Positions 20,448 through 30,730 of a stretch of DNA of 64,000 bases are shown here, one piece after another. The stretch is from Hydrogenophaga sp. (GTDB lineage Bacteria > Pseudomonadota > Gammaproteobacteria > Burkholderiales > Burkholderiaceae_C), in assembly GCF_030373245.1 (NCBI RefSeq), contig NZ_JAUCZF010000003.1, forward strand, positions 124,001 to 188,000, given 5' to 3'. A program made the translations under genes and the position numbers. Each line of letters begins with the position of its first letter. Positions within the stretch are counted from its first letter, which is position 1. The notes beneath the pieces are model-generated. The model ran no database searches. It worked only from the letters and a program-made list of their open reading frames with translations, and had not been told where the DNA came from.

Positions 20448-21722
20448 ATGCCTTTCACCGCCCTCGGCCTCGCGCCTACCCTCGCCCAGGCCGCCGCCCA
20501 GCTCGGCTGGACCACCCCCACCGCCATCCAGTCGGCCGCGCTGCCAGCGGTGCTGTCGGGCGCGGATCTGCTCGCCACCGCACCCACCGGCTCAGGCAAG
20601 ACCGCAGCGTTTGTGCTGCCCTTGCTGCAGCTTTGGCAGAGCCGGCCAAATACACAGACACAGCGCAATCGCGCCACCACCCTCTTGCTGCTGGTGCCCA
20701 CGCGCGAACTGGCCGCCCAGCTGGTGGATGTGATCCTGCAGCTGACACCAAGCCTGACGTCGCACCCCAAGGTCGTCACCGCCGTTGGCGGTGTGTCGAT
20801 CAACCCCCAGATGATGGCCTTGCGCGGCGGCGCCGATGTGGTGGTCGCCACGCCCGGTCGGCTGCTTGATCTGGTCGAGCACAACGCCCTCTCGATCGCA
20901 TCGGTGCAATACCTCGTGCTCGACGAAGCAGACCGACTGCTCGAACTGGGCTTTGCTGGTGAGCTGGACCGGGTGCTGGCCTTGTTGCCCAGGCGACGGC
21001 AAACCCTGCTGTTCTCGGCCACTTTCCCGGCCGCTGTCGAACAGCTCGCCAGCCGCTGGTTGATCGACCCGCAACGCATTGTGATCGGCGGTGACACCCT
21101 CGCACCCGCCAGCATCGAGCAGCGCGTGATTTTGGTGGATGAATCCCGGCGCACTCAGCTGCTGCGCCAGCTCATTCGCGACCATGGCTGGGAACGGGTG
21201 CTGGTGTTTGTGGCCAGCCAGTACGCCGCTGACCACCTGGCGCGCAAGCTGCACCAGGGCGAGCTGTACGCCACCTCGTTCCACGGCGGCCTGAGTCAGG
21301 GGGCGCGCCGCCAGACCCTGAGCGAGTTCAAGCAACAGCGCTGGGATGTTCTGGTGACCACCGACCTGGCCGCGCGCGGCCTGGATGTGGAGCAGCTGCC
21401 GGTGGTGGTCAACTTCGACCTGCCGCGCTCGGCCACTGACCACACCCACCGCATTGGCCGCACCGGACGCGCCGGCGCGCCAGGCCTGGCCATCAGCCTG
21501 GTCAGCCCGCAAACCGAAGCGCATTGGCGGCTGATCGCCAGGCGGCAAGATCTGACCAGCCTGCCGCTCGAAATCCTGCCTGGTTTCGAACCCACCGAGT
21601 CGCCGTCGACCAGCATCCAGGACCCGAACGGCACTGGTGGCATCAAGGGCAAGCGACCGAGCAAAAAAGACAAGCTGCGCGCAGCCGCCGCGCTGGCTGA
21701 TCGCCCTGCGCCTGACGCCTGA
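20448..21722 (+). CDS. DEAD/DEAH box RNA helicase
   Basis: ATAPTGSGKTAAFVLPLL, LDEADRLLELGF, FSATFP, HRIGRTGRAG. Confidence 0.92.
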   Translation: MPFTALGLAPTLAQAAAQLGWTTPTAIQSAALPAVLSGADLLATAPTGSGKTAAFVLPLLQLWQSRPNTQTQRNRATTLLLLVPTRELAAQLVDVILQLTPSLTSHPKVVTAVGGVSINPQMMALRGGADVVVATPGRLLDLVEHNALSIASVQYLVLDEADRLLELGFAGELDRVLALLPRRRQTLLFSATFPAAVEQLASRWLIDPQRIVIGGDTLAPASIEQRVILVDESRRTQLLRQLIRDHGWERVLVFVASQYAADHLARKLHQGELYATSFHGGLSQGARRQTLSEFKQQRWDVLVTTDLAARGLDVEQLPVVVNFDLPRSATDHTHRIGRTGRAGAPGLAISLVSPQTEAHWRLIARRQDLTSLPLEILPGFEPTESPSTSIQDPNGTGGIKGKRPSKKDKLRAAAALADRPAPDA

Positions 21723-21792
21723 ACCCTCAAGCCATCGCCTCTACCCAGGCTTCTCCACCGTGCCCCTACCCAGTCCCGCTCCTCGCAACCCC

Positions 21793-22323
21793 ATGCACAC
21801 CCGCCGCACGTCGTTTCGCGGATTTGCACGCGACGATGGCTGCTGGGACATTGAGGGTGAACTCATCGACACCAAACCGCACGCCTTCGAAATCGAAGGC
21901 GAAGGTCGCTGGGAACCCGAGCAGGCCATCCACCACATGCACGTGCGCCTCACACTCGATGAGGCCATGGTGATTCGCGACGTGGCGGTGGCGATGGACA
22001 GTTTTCCCCACACCCCTTGCCCGCAAGCACAGGCCCCGATGCAACGGCTGATTGGCGAGAGCCTGGGGCGCGGCTGGCGCCAGACCGTGATGCGCCATCT
22101 GGCCGGCGTTCAGGGCTGCACCCACCTGCGTGAGCTGCTGTTCGCCATGGCCACCGCCGCTTTTCAAAGTCGCTCGTCCTCGTTCGCCCCACCACAGGAC
22201 GGCAGCCCACCCATGCATCTGGGCCAATGCCTGGCCTGGGACTTCGACGGCCCGGTGGTCGAGCGCGTGTACCCGATGTTTTTCCGCTGGCAGCCGGCGG
22301 CTCGCAAAACGCCGACAGCCTGA
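21793..22323 (+). CDS. DUF2889 domain-containing protein
   Basis: MHTRRTSFRGFARDDGCWDIEGELIDTKPHAF.. and FFRWQ end typical of DUF2889. Confidence 0.75.
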   Translation: MHTRRTSFRGFARDDGCWDIEGELIDTKPHAFEIEGEGRWEPEQAIHHMHVRLTLDEAMVIRDVAVAMDSFPHTPCPQAQAPMQRLIGESLGRGWRQTVMRHLAGVQGCTHLRELLFAMATAAFQSRSSSFAPPQDGSPPMHLGQCLAWDFDGPVVERVYPMFFRWQPAARKTPTA

Positions 22324-22400
22324 GACAAACAGCAGCCCCCACCACCAACACGCTGTGGCGGGGAAGGCGTGGCCAAGGGCCGATCGGTTCCAGCCAGCCG

Positions 22401-23501
22401 TCAAGCCGGCTTGATCGCCACTTTCAAAACGCCGTCGCGCTGGTTGGAGAACAGCTCGTAAGCCTCCACGATGTTGTCCAGCGGGTAGTGGTGCGTGACC
22501 ATCACGCCCAGGTCGATGCGGCCAGAAGCCACCACATTCATCAGGCGGCGCATGCGTTCCTTGCCACCGGGGCACAGTGCGCTGACGATCTTGTGATCAC
22601 CCAGCCCAGCGGCGAACGCCGACAGCGGAATGGTCAGATCCTCTGAGTACACGCCCAGGCTGGACAGCGTGCCACCGGGCTTGAGCACCCGGAGCGAGGA
22701 CTCAAACGTGCTTTGCAGGCCCAGCGCTTCAATGGACGAATCGGCGCCCCGGCCTCCGGTGAGCCTCATGATTTCGTCCACCACGTCGCAGCTCTTGTAG
22801 TTGAGCGTGATGTCGGCACCCATCTTCTTTGAAATGCCCAGCCGGTGGTCGTTGCCATCTACGGCGATGATGGTAGAAGCGCCGAGCAGGCGTGCGCCCG
22901 CCGTGGCGCACAGGCCAATCGGGCCTTGCGCAAACACCACCACCGTGTCGCCGATACGGATGTTGGCGCTCTCGGCGCCCTTGAAGCCGGTGGACATGAT
23001 GTCGGGGCACATCAGCACCTGTTCGTCGGTCAAATCATCTGGAATCGGGGCGAGGTTGGCCTGCGCGTCGGGCACCAGCACGTACTCCGCCTGCGTGCCG
23101 TCGATCAGGTTGCCAAAGCGCCAGCCCGCGGTGGCCTTGTAGCCATGACAGCCACAAAGACCCTGTGGCACCAGGTAGCTGCCGTCCTGCGAGGCAACGC
23201 CGTCCTGCGCCGCATACGAATTGAAGTTGGGGCAGATAGCGCCAGCAATCACCCGCTGACCCTCGGTGTACCCCACCACGGCGCTGCCCAGTTTTTCGAT
23301 CACACCCACCGGCTCGTGCCCCACGGTCAAGCCCTTGGCCACTGGGTATTCGCCTTTGAGGATGTGCACATCGGTGCCGCAGATCGTGGTGGTGGTGATT
23401 CGCACCAAGGCGTCATTGGGGCCGACGTCGGGCACGGGCTTGTCGGCCAGTTCGATCCGACCAGGTTCCACAAAAATAGCGGCCTTCATCATCTTGGACA
23501 C
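22401..23501 (-). CDS. Zinc-dependent (MDR family) alcohol dehydrogenase
   Basis: ICGTDVHILKGEYPVAKGLTVGHEPVG, GPIGLCATAGARLLGAS, isopropanol-dehydrogenase-like sequence. Confidence 0.87.
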   Translation of the reverse strand: MSKMMKAAIFVEPGRIELADKPVPDVGPNDALVRITTTTICGTDVHILKGEYPVAKGLTVGHEPVGVIEKLGSAVVGYTEGQRVIAGAICPNFNSYAAQDGVASQDGSYLVPQGLCGCHGYKATAGWRFGNLIDGTQAEYVLVPDAQANLAPIPDDLTDEQVLMCPDIMSTGFKGAESANIRIGDTVVVFAQGPIGLCATAGARLLGASTIIAVDGNDHRLGISKKMGADITLNYKSCDVVDEIMRLTGGRGADSSIEALGLQSTFESSLRVLKPGGTLSSLGVYSEDLTIPLSAFAAGLGDHKIVSALCPGGKERMRRLMNVVASGRIDLGVMVTHHYPLDNIVEAYELFSNQRDGVLKVAIKPA

Positions 23502-23963
23502 AGCGTTCTCCTTGTCATCAGTTCGATCACAAACATCAGTTTGAGCTCAATGAAAGTCCCCCGCCTTGACTTGAATCAGTGAACCGAACGAGGCAGCCTT
23601 TCACCGTCTTTGCCCCCTCATATGGGAAAAGGCAGCGTGCGCGTTCCTGGACACCTTGTTTTCCCTGCCCTCGCCCACAGGGCGACATTTGGGGTGCAAG
23701 TTGCGGGTGTTGTGGAGCGGGATCAGCACACCTCTGGCGGTGCGCGTCACGCCGCCCCTGCGACACACCGCTGCTGGTGGTCAGAAGGATCGGCTCGAAC
23801 CAGGCGAAGAGCGTGAGATGCAGGAGCTAGGAGCCTGGAGTGTCAACCTAGAAAACAGGCGTTGGGATGTGAAGCAGGATGGCATTCACCCCTTGTTTCT
23901 CTGCCAGAAACGACGAAAGGCACCAAAAGGTGCCTTAGGTCAACGATTTATCTGAGTAAATCC

Positions 23964-24038
23964 TGGTGGGCGGTGCAGGGTTCGAACCTGCGACCCCTGC
24001 CGTGTGAAGGCAGTGCTCTACCACTGAGCTAACCGCCC
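23964..24038 (-). tRNA. tRNA-Val (anticodon CAC), CCA encoded
   Basis: GGGCGGTTAGCTCAGTGGTAGAGCACTGCCTTCACACGGCAGGGGTCGCAGGTTCGAACCCTGCACCGCCCACCA. Confidence 0.92.
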
Positions 24039-24116
24039 GATTGATCTGGTCCGATCGATCGGAAGCCTCAAATTATAGCCTTGTTTTTGGCGCATCCCGG
24101 CAGACACGCCATCGGC

Positions 24117-24824
24117 TCAGCTGGGTTGGAGCTCGCGCCAGATGGTGCGTCCCTTGCAGGCGTTGTCGATCTCGGTGAGCACGCTTTCATGGGCCTGCGT
24201 TTCGTGCTCGTTGGCGAACAGCACCGGCAGGTCGAAACGGCTCAGGTCGACCTGGAGCACCTCGCCACCTTCGCTGGTGGCGTCGCCCAACTCCATGAGC
24301 AGCGCATCCTGGCCGCGGGTCATGTTGATGTAGACGTCGGCCAGCAGCTCGGCATCGAGCAAGGCACCGTGCAGCGTTCGCCCGGAGTTGTCCACGCCCA
24401 GCCGGTCGCACAGGGCATCGAGGCCGTTGCGCTTGCCCGGGAACATTTCCTTGGCCATGACCAGGCTGTCGGTCACGCCATTCAGCAGGGATTGGATGGG
24501 GCCGAGGCCCAGTCGCTCCAGCTCCTTGTTCAGGAAGCTGATGTCGAACGGCGCGTTGTGGATGATGACTTCGGCGCCTTGCAGGTAGTCAAGCAACTCT
24601 TGGGCAATCTGGCCAAACTTGGGCTTGTCGCGCAGGAAGTCGTTGCTGATGCCGTGCACCTTGAGCGCGTCTTCGTGGCTCTCGCGCTCCGGGTTGACGT
24701 AGAAGTGCAGGTTATTGCCGGTGAGCTTGCGCTGCAACAGCTCCACACAACCGATCTCGATGATCCGGTCGCCGTTCTCGGCGGAGAGGCCAGTGGTTTC
24801 GGTGTCGAGAAAAACCTGGCGCAT
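24117..24824 (-). CDS. dnaQ: DNA polymerase III epsilon subunit
   Basis: RQVFLDTETTGLSAENGDRIIEIGCVEL, HNAPFDISFLNKEL, HGALLDAELLADVYI. Confidence 0.95.
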   Translation of the reverse strand: MRQVFLDTETTGLSAENGDRIIEIGCVELLQRKLTGNNLHFYVNPERESHEDALKVHGISNDFLRDKPKFGQIAQELLDYLQGAEVIIHNAPFDISFLNKELERLGLGPIQSLLNGVTDSLVMAKEMFPGKRNGLDALCDRLGVDNSGRTLHGALLDAELLADVYINMTRGQDALLMELGDATSEGGEVLQVDLSRFDLPVLFANEHETQAHESVLTEIDNACKGRTIWRELQPS

Positions 24825-25162
24825 CAATGGTTCTCTTTGGCGTGGTTGATCGAGTATTTGGGGATCTCGATGGTCACATTGTCCTGGGCCAGTATGGCCT
24901 GGCAGGACAGGCGCGAATTGGGCTCAAGGCCCCAGGCGCGATCCAGCAGATCTTCTTCGTTTTCATCAAGTTCGTTGAGGCTGTTGAAGCCCTCGCGCAC
25001 GATCACGTGGCAGGTGGTGCAGGCGCAGACCATGTCGCAGGCGTGTTCGATCTCGACGCCATTGTCCAGCAGTGCTTCGCAGATTGAGGTGCCGGCGGGT
25101 GCGTTGACCTCTTTTCCCTGAGGACAGTACTCAGGATGGGGCAGGATTTTGATGATGGGCAT
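24824..25162 (-). CDS. fdx: ISC system 2Fe-2S ferredoxin
   Basis: GTSICEALLDNGVEIEHACDMVCACTTCHVIVREGF..RLSCQAIL. Confidence 0.94.
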   Translation of the reverse strand: MPIIKILPHPEYCPQGKEVNAPAGTSICEALLDNGVEIEHACDMVCACTTCHVIVREGFNSLNELDENEEDLLDRAWGLEPNSRLSCQAILAQDNVTIEIPKYSINHAKENH

Positions 25163-25214
25163 GGGGGCAGTCTGGATGGGCCGGCGACAGGGAGCAGCAC
25201 CGGGAAAAAAGAGG

Positions 25215-27092
25215 TCACACCTCTTCGAGCTTTTTGCCCGATAGGGCTTGTCGGATGCCCGCGTTCATGCGCAACGCGGCAAAGGCTTCGGTGCCCTTGG
25301 CCAACGCGTCGGTGGCAGCTTCGATGGCAGCGGCGTCATCGCCTGGCACGGTCTGCGCGAGCGCTTCGATGATCGCTTCGATGGCGGCGCGCTCGGCATC
25401 TGACAGCAGGGCGCCATCGGCCTTCAGCGCACTGCGGGTGGCCACGATCATGCGGTCGGCATCCACCCGGGCTTCCACCAGGGCGCGAGCCGCCATGTCC
25501 TGCTGCGCGGTGGCGAAGCTGTCTTTCAGCATGGAGGCAATCTGATCGTCTGACAGACCATAGGCCGGCTTGACGTCCACCCGCGCCTCCACGCCACTGC
25601 CCTGCTCTTTCGCGCTGACCGACAGCAGGCCGTCGGCGTCGACCGTGAAGGTCACGCGGATGCGCGCCGCGCCTGCCGCCATGGGAGGGATACCACGCAA
25701 CTCGAAGCGCGCGAGACTGCGGCAGTCGGCCACCAGATCGCGCTCGCCCTGCACCACGTGCAGCGCCAGCGCGGTCTGGCCGTCCTGGTAGGTGGTGAAG
25801 TCCTGTGCGAGTGCGGTCGGGATGGTGCTGTTGCGCGGCACGATGCGCTCCACCAGGCCGCCCATGGTCTCGATGCCAAGCGAGAGCGGAATCACGTCGA
25901 GCAGCAGCAGTTCATCGCCGTCGCGGCTGTTGCCCGCAAGCGCGTTGGCCTGGATGGCCGCACCGAGCGCCACCACCTCGTCAGGGTTCAGGTTGATCAA
26001 AGGCTCTTGGCCGAAAAACGCGCCGACGGTGCGCCGGATCACCGGCATGCGGGTGGAGCCGCCGACCATCACCACGCCTTGAACCTCATGCTTCGCCACG
26101 CCGGCGTCGCGCAAGACCTTGCGCACGGCGTTCATGGTGCGGGCGGTCAGCGCTGCCGTGCAGGTCTCAAAGTCGGCGGTGCTCAGGGTGTGCTGAAAGC
26201 GCTTGCCCGCGACCGTCGCACCGAATATCACTTCATTGCCTTCGCCAGACAGCGCTTCCTTGCAGCGCCGAGCCTCGGCGTTGAGCGCCGCGCGCTCGCC
26301 GGGCGAAAGCGCAAGGTCAACGCCTTTCGTCTGCAACACCCAGGCCACCAGGGCCTGGTCGTAGTCATCACCTCCAAGGGCCGAATTACCACCGGTGGCC
26401 ATGACTTCGAACACGCCCTTGGTCAGGCGCAGGATGGAGATGTCGAACGTGCCGCCGCCCAGATCGTAGATGGCGTAGATGCCTTCGGAACCATTGTCCA
26501 GGCCGTAGGCGATGGCGGCAGCGGTGGGCTCGTTGATGAGCCGCAGCACGTTGATGCCAGCGAGCTGAGCGGCATCTTTGGTGGCCTGGCGCTGGGCGTC
26601 GTCGAAATAGGCGGGGACGGTGATCACTGCGCCATAAAGCTCATCGTCGAAGCTGTCCTCGGCGCGAAAACGCAGCGTGGCCAAAATCTCTGCGCTCACC
26701 TCCATCGGCGTCTTGCGTCCGGCCACGGTCTCGATGACTGCCATGCCATGCTCGTCCGCCACGGTGTAGGCGAGCTTGTCCGCATCGGCCACCTGGGCCA
26801 GCGAGCGGCCCATCAGGCGCTTCACCGAGCTCACGGTGTTGGCAGGGTCCTGCACCTGGGACTCAAGGGCTTCAAAACCGATCTGGCGCCCGGAGCCGCC
26901 CTGAGCCGGATCAAGGTAGCGCACCACGCTGGGCAGGATGGCGCGCCCATCGGCTGCCGTCAGGCACTCGGCCACGCCGTGGCGCACGGCGGCCACCAGG
27001 GAGTGGGTGGTGCCCAGGTCGATGCCCACGGCCACACGCCGCTGGTGGGGGTCCAGGGACTGACCGGGTTCGGAAATCTGCAGAAGCGCCAT
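25215..27092 (-). CDS. hscA: Fe-S assembly chaperone HscA
   Basis: Hsp70 motifs ([26 protein letters not shown]) in isc context. Confidence 0.95.
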   Translation of the reverse strand: MALLQISEPGQSLDPHQRRVAVGIDLGTTHSLVAAVRHGVAECLTAADGRAILPSVVRYLDPAQGGSGRQIGFEALESQVQDPANTVSSVKRLMGRSLAQVADADKLAYTVADEHGMAVIETVAGRKTPMEVSAEILATLRFRAEDSFDDELYGAVITVPAYFDDAQRQATKDAAQLAGINVLRLINEPTAAAIAYGLDNGSEGIYAIYDLGGGTFDISILRLTKGVFEVMATGGNSALGGDDYDQALVAWVLQTKGVDLALSPGERAALNAEARRCKEALSGEGNEVIFGATVAGKRFQHTLSTADFETCTAALTARTMNAVRKVLRDAGVAKHEVQGVVMVGGSTRMPVIRRTVGAFFGQEPLINLNPDEVVALGAAIQANALAGNSRDGDELLLLDVIPLSLGIETMGGLVERIVPRNSTIPTALAQDFTTYQDGQTALALHVVQGERDLVADCRSLARFELRGIPPMAAGAARIRVTFTVDADGLLSVSAKEQGSGVEARVDVKPAYGLSDDQIASMLKDSFATAQQDMAARALVEARVDADRMIVATRSALKADGALLSDAERAAIEAIIEALAQTVPGDDAAAIEAATDALAKGTEAFAALRMNAGIRQALSGKKLEEV

Positions 27093-27118
27093 GGGTTCGT
27101 TCTTGTCTCGGTTGGCCT

Positions 27119-27643
27119 CTATTGTTCCAGCTGATCGAGTCGTGCTTCGACATCGCGCGCAAAGCGCTCAACGAACATAAGGGCTCTGACCTGCTGCGCA
27201 AGAGCGACATAGTCGCGTCTATCGTCCGCGGTCGTCCGCAGTTGTTTCAGCAGGTCGCTGCGAGCCGCGGCGACCTCTTCGGCCATGCGCTCCAGGTCGG
27301 CAGCAGATTGCGCCTCGTCCAGCTCTTCGCGCCACTGCATCTGCTGCATCAGAAACGTCGCTGGCATGGCGGTGTTGTTTTCCGCATCGATGCGTGCGCC
27401 GTTCAACTCGCACAAATAGGCCGCGCGCTTGAGCGGATCTTTCAAGCGCTGGTAGGCCTCGTTGATGCGCACCGACCACTGCATGGCCTGGCGCTGCGCC
27501 AACGCATTGGCGGTGGCGAAGCGGTCGGGGTGAGCCTCTCGCTGCAAAGTCTTCCAGCGCGTGTCGAGCGCGGCGCGGTCCAGCTCGAAGCTGGGCAGCA
27601 GCTCGAAGATTTCAAAATCGGAGGATTGCAGACTCAGAGTCAT
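27119..27643 (-). CDS. hscB: Fe-S co-chaperone HscB
   Basis: J-domain with HPDRF and HSCB C-terminal domain, next to hscA. Confidence 0.93.
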   Translation of the reverse strand: MTLSLQSSDFEIFELLPSFELDRAALDTRWKTLQREAHPDRFATANALAQRQAMQWSVRINEAYQRLKDPLKRAAYLCELNGARIDAENNTAMPATFLMQQMQWREELDEAQSAADLERMAEEVAAARSDLLKQLRTTADDRRDYVALAQQVRALMFVERFARDVEARLDQLEQ

Positions 27644-27660
27644 CGATCAACAGAGGGGCT

Positions 27661-27699
27661 CAAAAACAAAAAACCGCCAGGGCAAATGAGCGCTGGCGG
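27661..27699 (-). terminator. Intrinsic terminator between iscA and hscB
   Basis: Minus strand CCGCCAG-CGCTCATTTGCC-CTGGCGG-TTTTTTGTTTTTG. Confidence 0.8.
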
Positions 27700-27721
27700 C
27701 CTGCGCAACAACGGCGGACCG

Positions 27722-28045
27722 TCAAATGCGAAAGCTCTCACCACAACCGCAGCGGTCGCGTTCGTTGGGGTTGTTGAAGCGAAAACCTTCGTTCAGGCCT
27801 TCGCGCACAAAGTCGAGCTGGGTGCCATCGATATAGGCCAGACTCTTGGGATCAACCAAAACCTTGACGCCATTGTCCTCGAACACCACGTCCTCCGGCG
27901 CAATCTCATCCGCGTACTCCAGCTTGTAGGCAAGGCCCGAACAACCGGTGGTCTTCACGCCCAGACGCACGCCCACGCCCTTGCCCCGCTTGGTGATGTA
28001 GCGGGTAACGTGGCGGGCTGCAGCTTCGGAAATCGAGATGGACAT
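27722..28045 (-). CDS. iscA: Iron-sulfur cluster assembly protein IscA
   Basis: [22 protein letters not shown]. Confidence 0.95.
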   Translation of the reverse strand: MSISISEAAARHVTRYITKRGKGVGVRLGVKTTGCSGLAYKLEYADEIAPEDVVFEDNGVKVLVDPKSLAYIDGTQLDFVREGLNEGFRFNNPNERDRCGCGESFRI

Positions 28046-28177
28046 GTTGGTCTGTGATGGCGCGATGGCTTTGCCGGGGGATAGCAGTGTCCTGAGTCAA
28101 GACAGGCAGGACCGGCCCTGATTGGCTGCCGGAGCCGCCCCCTGGTCGGGGAGCAACGCCGGGCAGCGCGAGGGGAG

Positions 28178-28564
28178 TCAGTGCTGGTGCTTCTTGCGGT
28201 AGTCGTCTACCGCAGCCTTGATGGCGTCCTCGGCCAGGATGGAGCAATGAATTTTCACCGGCGGCAAGGCCAGCTCTTCGGCGATCTGGCTGTTCTTCAG
28301 CGCTGCAGCCTGATCCAGCGTCTTGCCCTTGACCCATTCGGTCACCAGCGAGCTCGACGCAATGGCCGAGCCGCAGCCGTAGGTCTTGAAACGCGCGTCT
28401 TCGATCACGCCCGACTGAGGGTTGACCTTGATCTGCAGCTTCATCACGTCGCCGCAGGCGGGCGCGCCCACCATACCGGTACCGACGGACTCGTCGCCTT
28501 TGTCAAACGAGCCGACGTTGCGGGGGTTTTCGTAGTGGTCTACAACTTTTTCAGAATAAGCCAT
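28178..28564 (-). CDS. iscU: Fe-S scaffold IscU
   Basis: MAYSEKVVDHYENPRNVGS, GAPACGDVMKLQIKV, LPPVKIHCSILAEDAIKAAV. Confidence 0.97.
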   Translation of the reverse strand: MAYSEKVVDHYENPRNVGSFDKGDESVGTGMVGAPACGDVMKLQIKVNPQSGVIEDARFKTYGCGSAIASSSLVTEWVKGKTLDQAAALKNSQIAEELALPPVKIHCSILAEDAIKAAVDDYRKKHQH

Positions 28565-28577
28565 GGTGTTTTCTCCT

Positions 28578-29795
28578 TCAGTGTGCTGCCCATTGGATCG
28601 TTGAGAGATCCACGCCATCTTTGAACATTTCCCAAAGCGGCGAGAGTTCGCGCAACTTGGCCACGTTCTCCTTGATGGTATTGATGGCGTAATCGATTTC
28701 TTCTTCGGTGGTCCAGCGACCGATCGTCATGCGAAGGCTGCTGTGGGCCAGCTCGTCGCTGCGACCCAGGGCACGCAGCACGTAGCTGGGCTCAAGGCTG
28801 GCCGAGGTGCAGGCCGAACCGGACGAAACCGCCAGGCCCTTGATGCCCATGATCAGCGACTCGCCCTCAACGTAATTGAAGCTCATGTTGAGGTTGTGCG
28901 GCACGCGCTGTGTCTCATGGCCGTTGATGAACACCTCTTCGATGTCTTTCAAACCAGCCACCATGCGGTCGTGCAACGCGCGAATCCGCTTGTTCTCTTC
29001 GTGCATCTCGGCCTTGGCAATGCGGTAGGCCTCGCCCATGCCCACGCACTGGTGGGTCGGCAAGGTGCCCGACCGCATGCCACGCTCGTGACCGCCACCG
29101 TGCATCTGCGCCTCGATGCGCACGCGCGGCTTGCGGCGCACAAACAGGGCACCGATGCCTTTGGGACCATAGGTCTTGTGACTGGTGAGGCTCATCAGGT
29201 CCACCGGCAGGGTTTGCAGGTCGATGTCCACCCGACCGGTAGCCTGCGCGGCGTCCACATGGAAGATCACGCCTTTCTCGCGGCAGATGGCCCCAATGGC
29301 GGAGATGTCCTGAATGACACCGATCTCGTTGTTCACGAACATGACCGAAGCCAGGATCGTGTCGGGCCGGATGGCGGCCTTGAACGTGTCGAGATTGACC
29401 AGCCCATCAGACTGCACATCGAGGTAAGTGACCTCGAAGCCCTGTCGCTCCAGCTCGCGCATGGTGTCCAGCACGGCTTTGTGCTCGGTCTTGACCGTGA
29501 TGAGGTGTTTGCCCTTGGAGGCGTAAAAGTGCGCAGCCCCCTTCAAGGCGAGGTTGTTGGACTCGGTGGCGCCACTGGTCCACACGATTTCGCGCGGGTC
29601 GGCGCCGATCAGGGCGGCCACCTGCTCGCGAGCGGTCTCCACCGCTTTCTCAGCTTCCCAGCCCCAGGCGTGGCTGCGCGAAGCCGGGTTGCCGAAGTGC
29701 TCGCGCAACCAGGGAATCATGGCATCCACCACCCGCGGGTCGCAGGGGTTGGTGGCGCTGTAATCCATGTAGATCGGAAAGTGTGGCGTACTCAT
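28578..29795 (-). CDS. iscS: Cysteine desulfurase IscS
   Basis: [61 protein letters not shown]. Confidence 0.97.
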   Translation of the reverse strand: MSTPHFPIYMDYSATNPCDPRVVDAMIPWLREHFGNPASRSHAWGWEAEKAVETAREQVAALIGADPREIVWTSGATESNNLALKGAAHFYASKGKHLITVKTEHKAVLDTMRELERQGFEVTYLDVQSDGLVNLDTFKAAIRPDTILASVMFVNNEIGVIQDISAIGAICREKGVIFHVDAAQATGRVDIDLQTLPVDLMSLTSHKTYGPKGIGALFVRRKPRVRIEAQMHGGGHERGMRSGTLPTHQCVGMGEAYRIAKAEMHEENKRIRALHDRMVAGLKDIEEVFINGHETQRVPHNLNMSFNYVEGESLIMGIKGLAVSSGSACTSASLEPSYVLRALGRSDELAHSSLRMTIGRWTTEEEIDYAINTIKENVAKLRELSPLWEMFKDGVDLSTIQWAAH

Positions 29796-29899
29796 GGGTT
29801 TGACATCATGTAATGGGGTGATCAGAGCTTTCGAGCGACGTGCCCCGCATCGACCGAGGTGACAACGGGCGGCAGGGGTTGCTGCCAGCCCGCGCCACT

Positions 29900-30433
29900 T
29901 CACTTAGAGAACGCGGCGCCGAGCGCAAACACCGAATTGGGAGCATTCACCCGAATCGGCTTGACCACCGATGGACTGGAAATCGCTCGCTTAATGGCCG
30001 GCGCGTTTTCCACCACCAGGCCCTTGGCCAGCTGGTCGTCCACCAGCGACTGCAGGGATACCGAGTCGAGAAAGTCGACCATCTTGGTGTTGAGCGCTGC
30101 CCAGAGTTCGTGCGTCATGCAGCGGTGACCTTCGCCGAGGCAGTTTTCCTTGCCTCCGCACTGGGTGGCATCGATCGGCTCGTCCACCGAGACGATGATG
30201 TCGGCCACGGTGATATCGGCTGCCTTTCGGCCCAATGTGTACCCGCCGCCTGGACCGCGGGTCGATTCGACGAGTTCGTGTCGACGCAGCTTGCCGAACA
30301 GCTGTTCCAGGTAAGACAGCGAAATCTGCTGACGCTGGCTGATGGCAGCCAGCGTGACGGGACCGTTGTTCTGGCGCAGGGCCAGATCGATCATGGCTGT
30401 GACCGCAAAGCGGCCTTTGGTCGTGAGGCGCAT
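29900..30433 (-). CDS. iscR: Fe-S cluster assembly transcriptional regulator IscR
   Basis: [18 protein letters not shown], Rrf2 [23 protein letters not shown] cluster ligands. Confidence 0.95.
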   Translation of the reverse strand: MRLTTKGRFAVTAMIDLALRQNNGPVTLAAISQRQQISLSYLEQLFGKLRRHELVESTRGPGGGYTLGRKAADITVADIIVSVDEPIDATQCGGKENCLGEGHRCMTHELWAALNTKMVDFLDSVSLQSLVDDQLAKGLVVENAPAIKRAISSPSVVKPIRVNAPNSVFALGAAFSK

Positions 30434-30551
30434 TTTCAAGCTCCTTGGTGATGCTTGACTGTCGTTGGATGGCTCCACAGAACGCATGTCCCGAGAACCT
30501 CTCTTTCCGCCCACCCCACCCGCCTTTCGGGTCGTTTGTTCTAGGGCCGGC

Positions 30552-30576
30552 TTTCCCGACTGTTTTCGTCGAGTAT
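30552..30576 (-). promoter_or_regulatory. Candidate type-1 IscR binding site upstream of iscR
   Basis: Minus strand ATACTCGACGAAAACAGTCGGGAAA resembles the type-1 IscR box and overlaps a TATACT -10-like element. Confidence 0.6.
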
Positions 30577-30730
30577 AGCGGAAAGGCCCAGTGATTTGCT
30601 CCGGATTCTAGCCGAAAAACTGAGTTTGTCTAGGACAAACACGCAAAACACCGGGTGTGATGGGTGATCAGTCCGACATTTGCGCTGGTCACGCCCTGCG
30701 CCCAACGGGCACACTCTGTTGAGAGACGCC

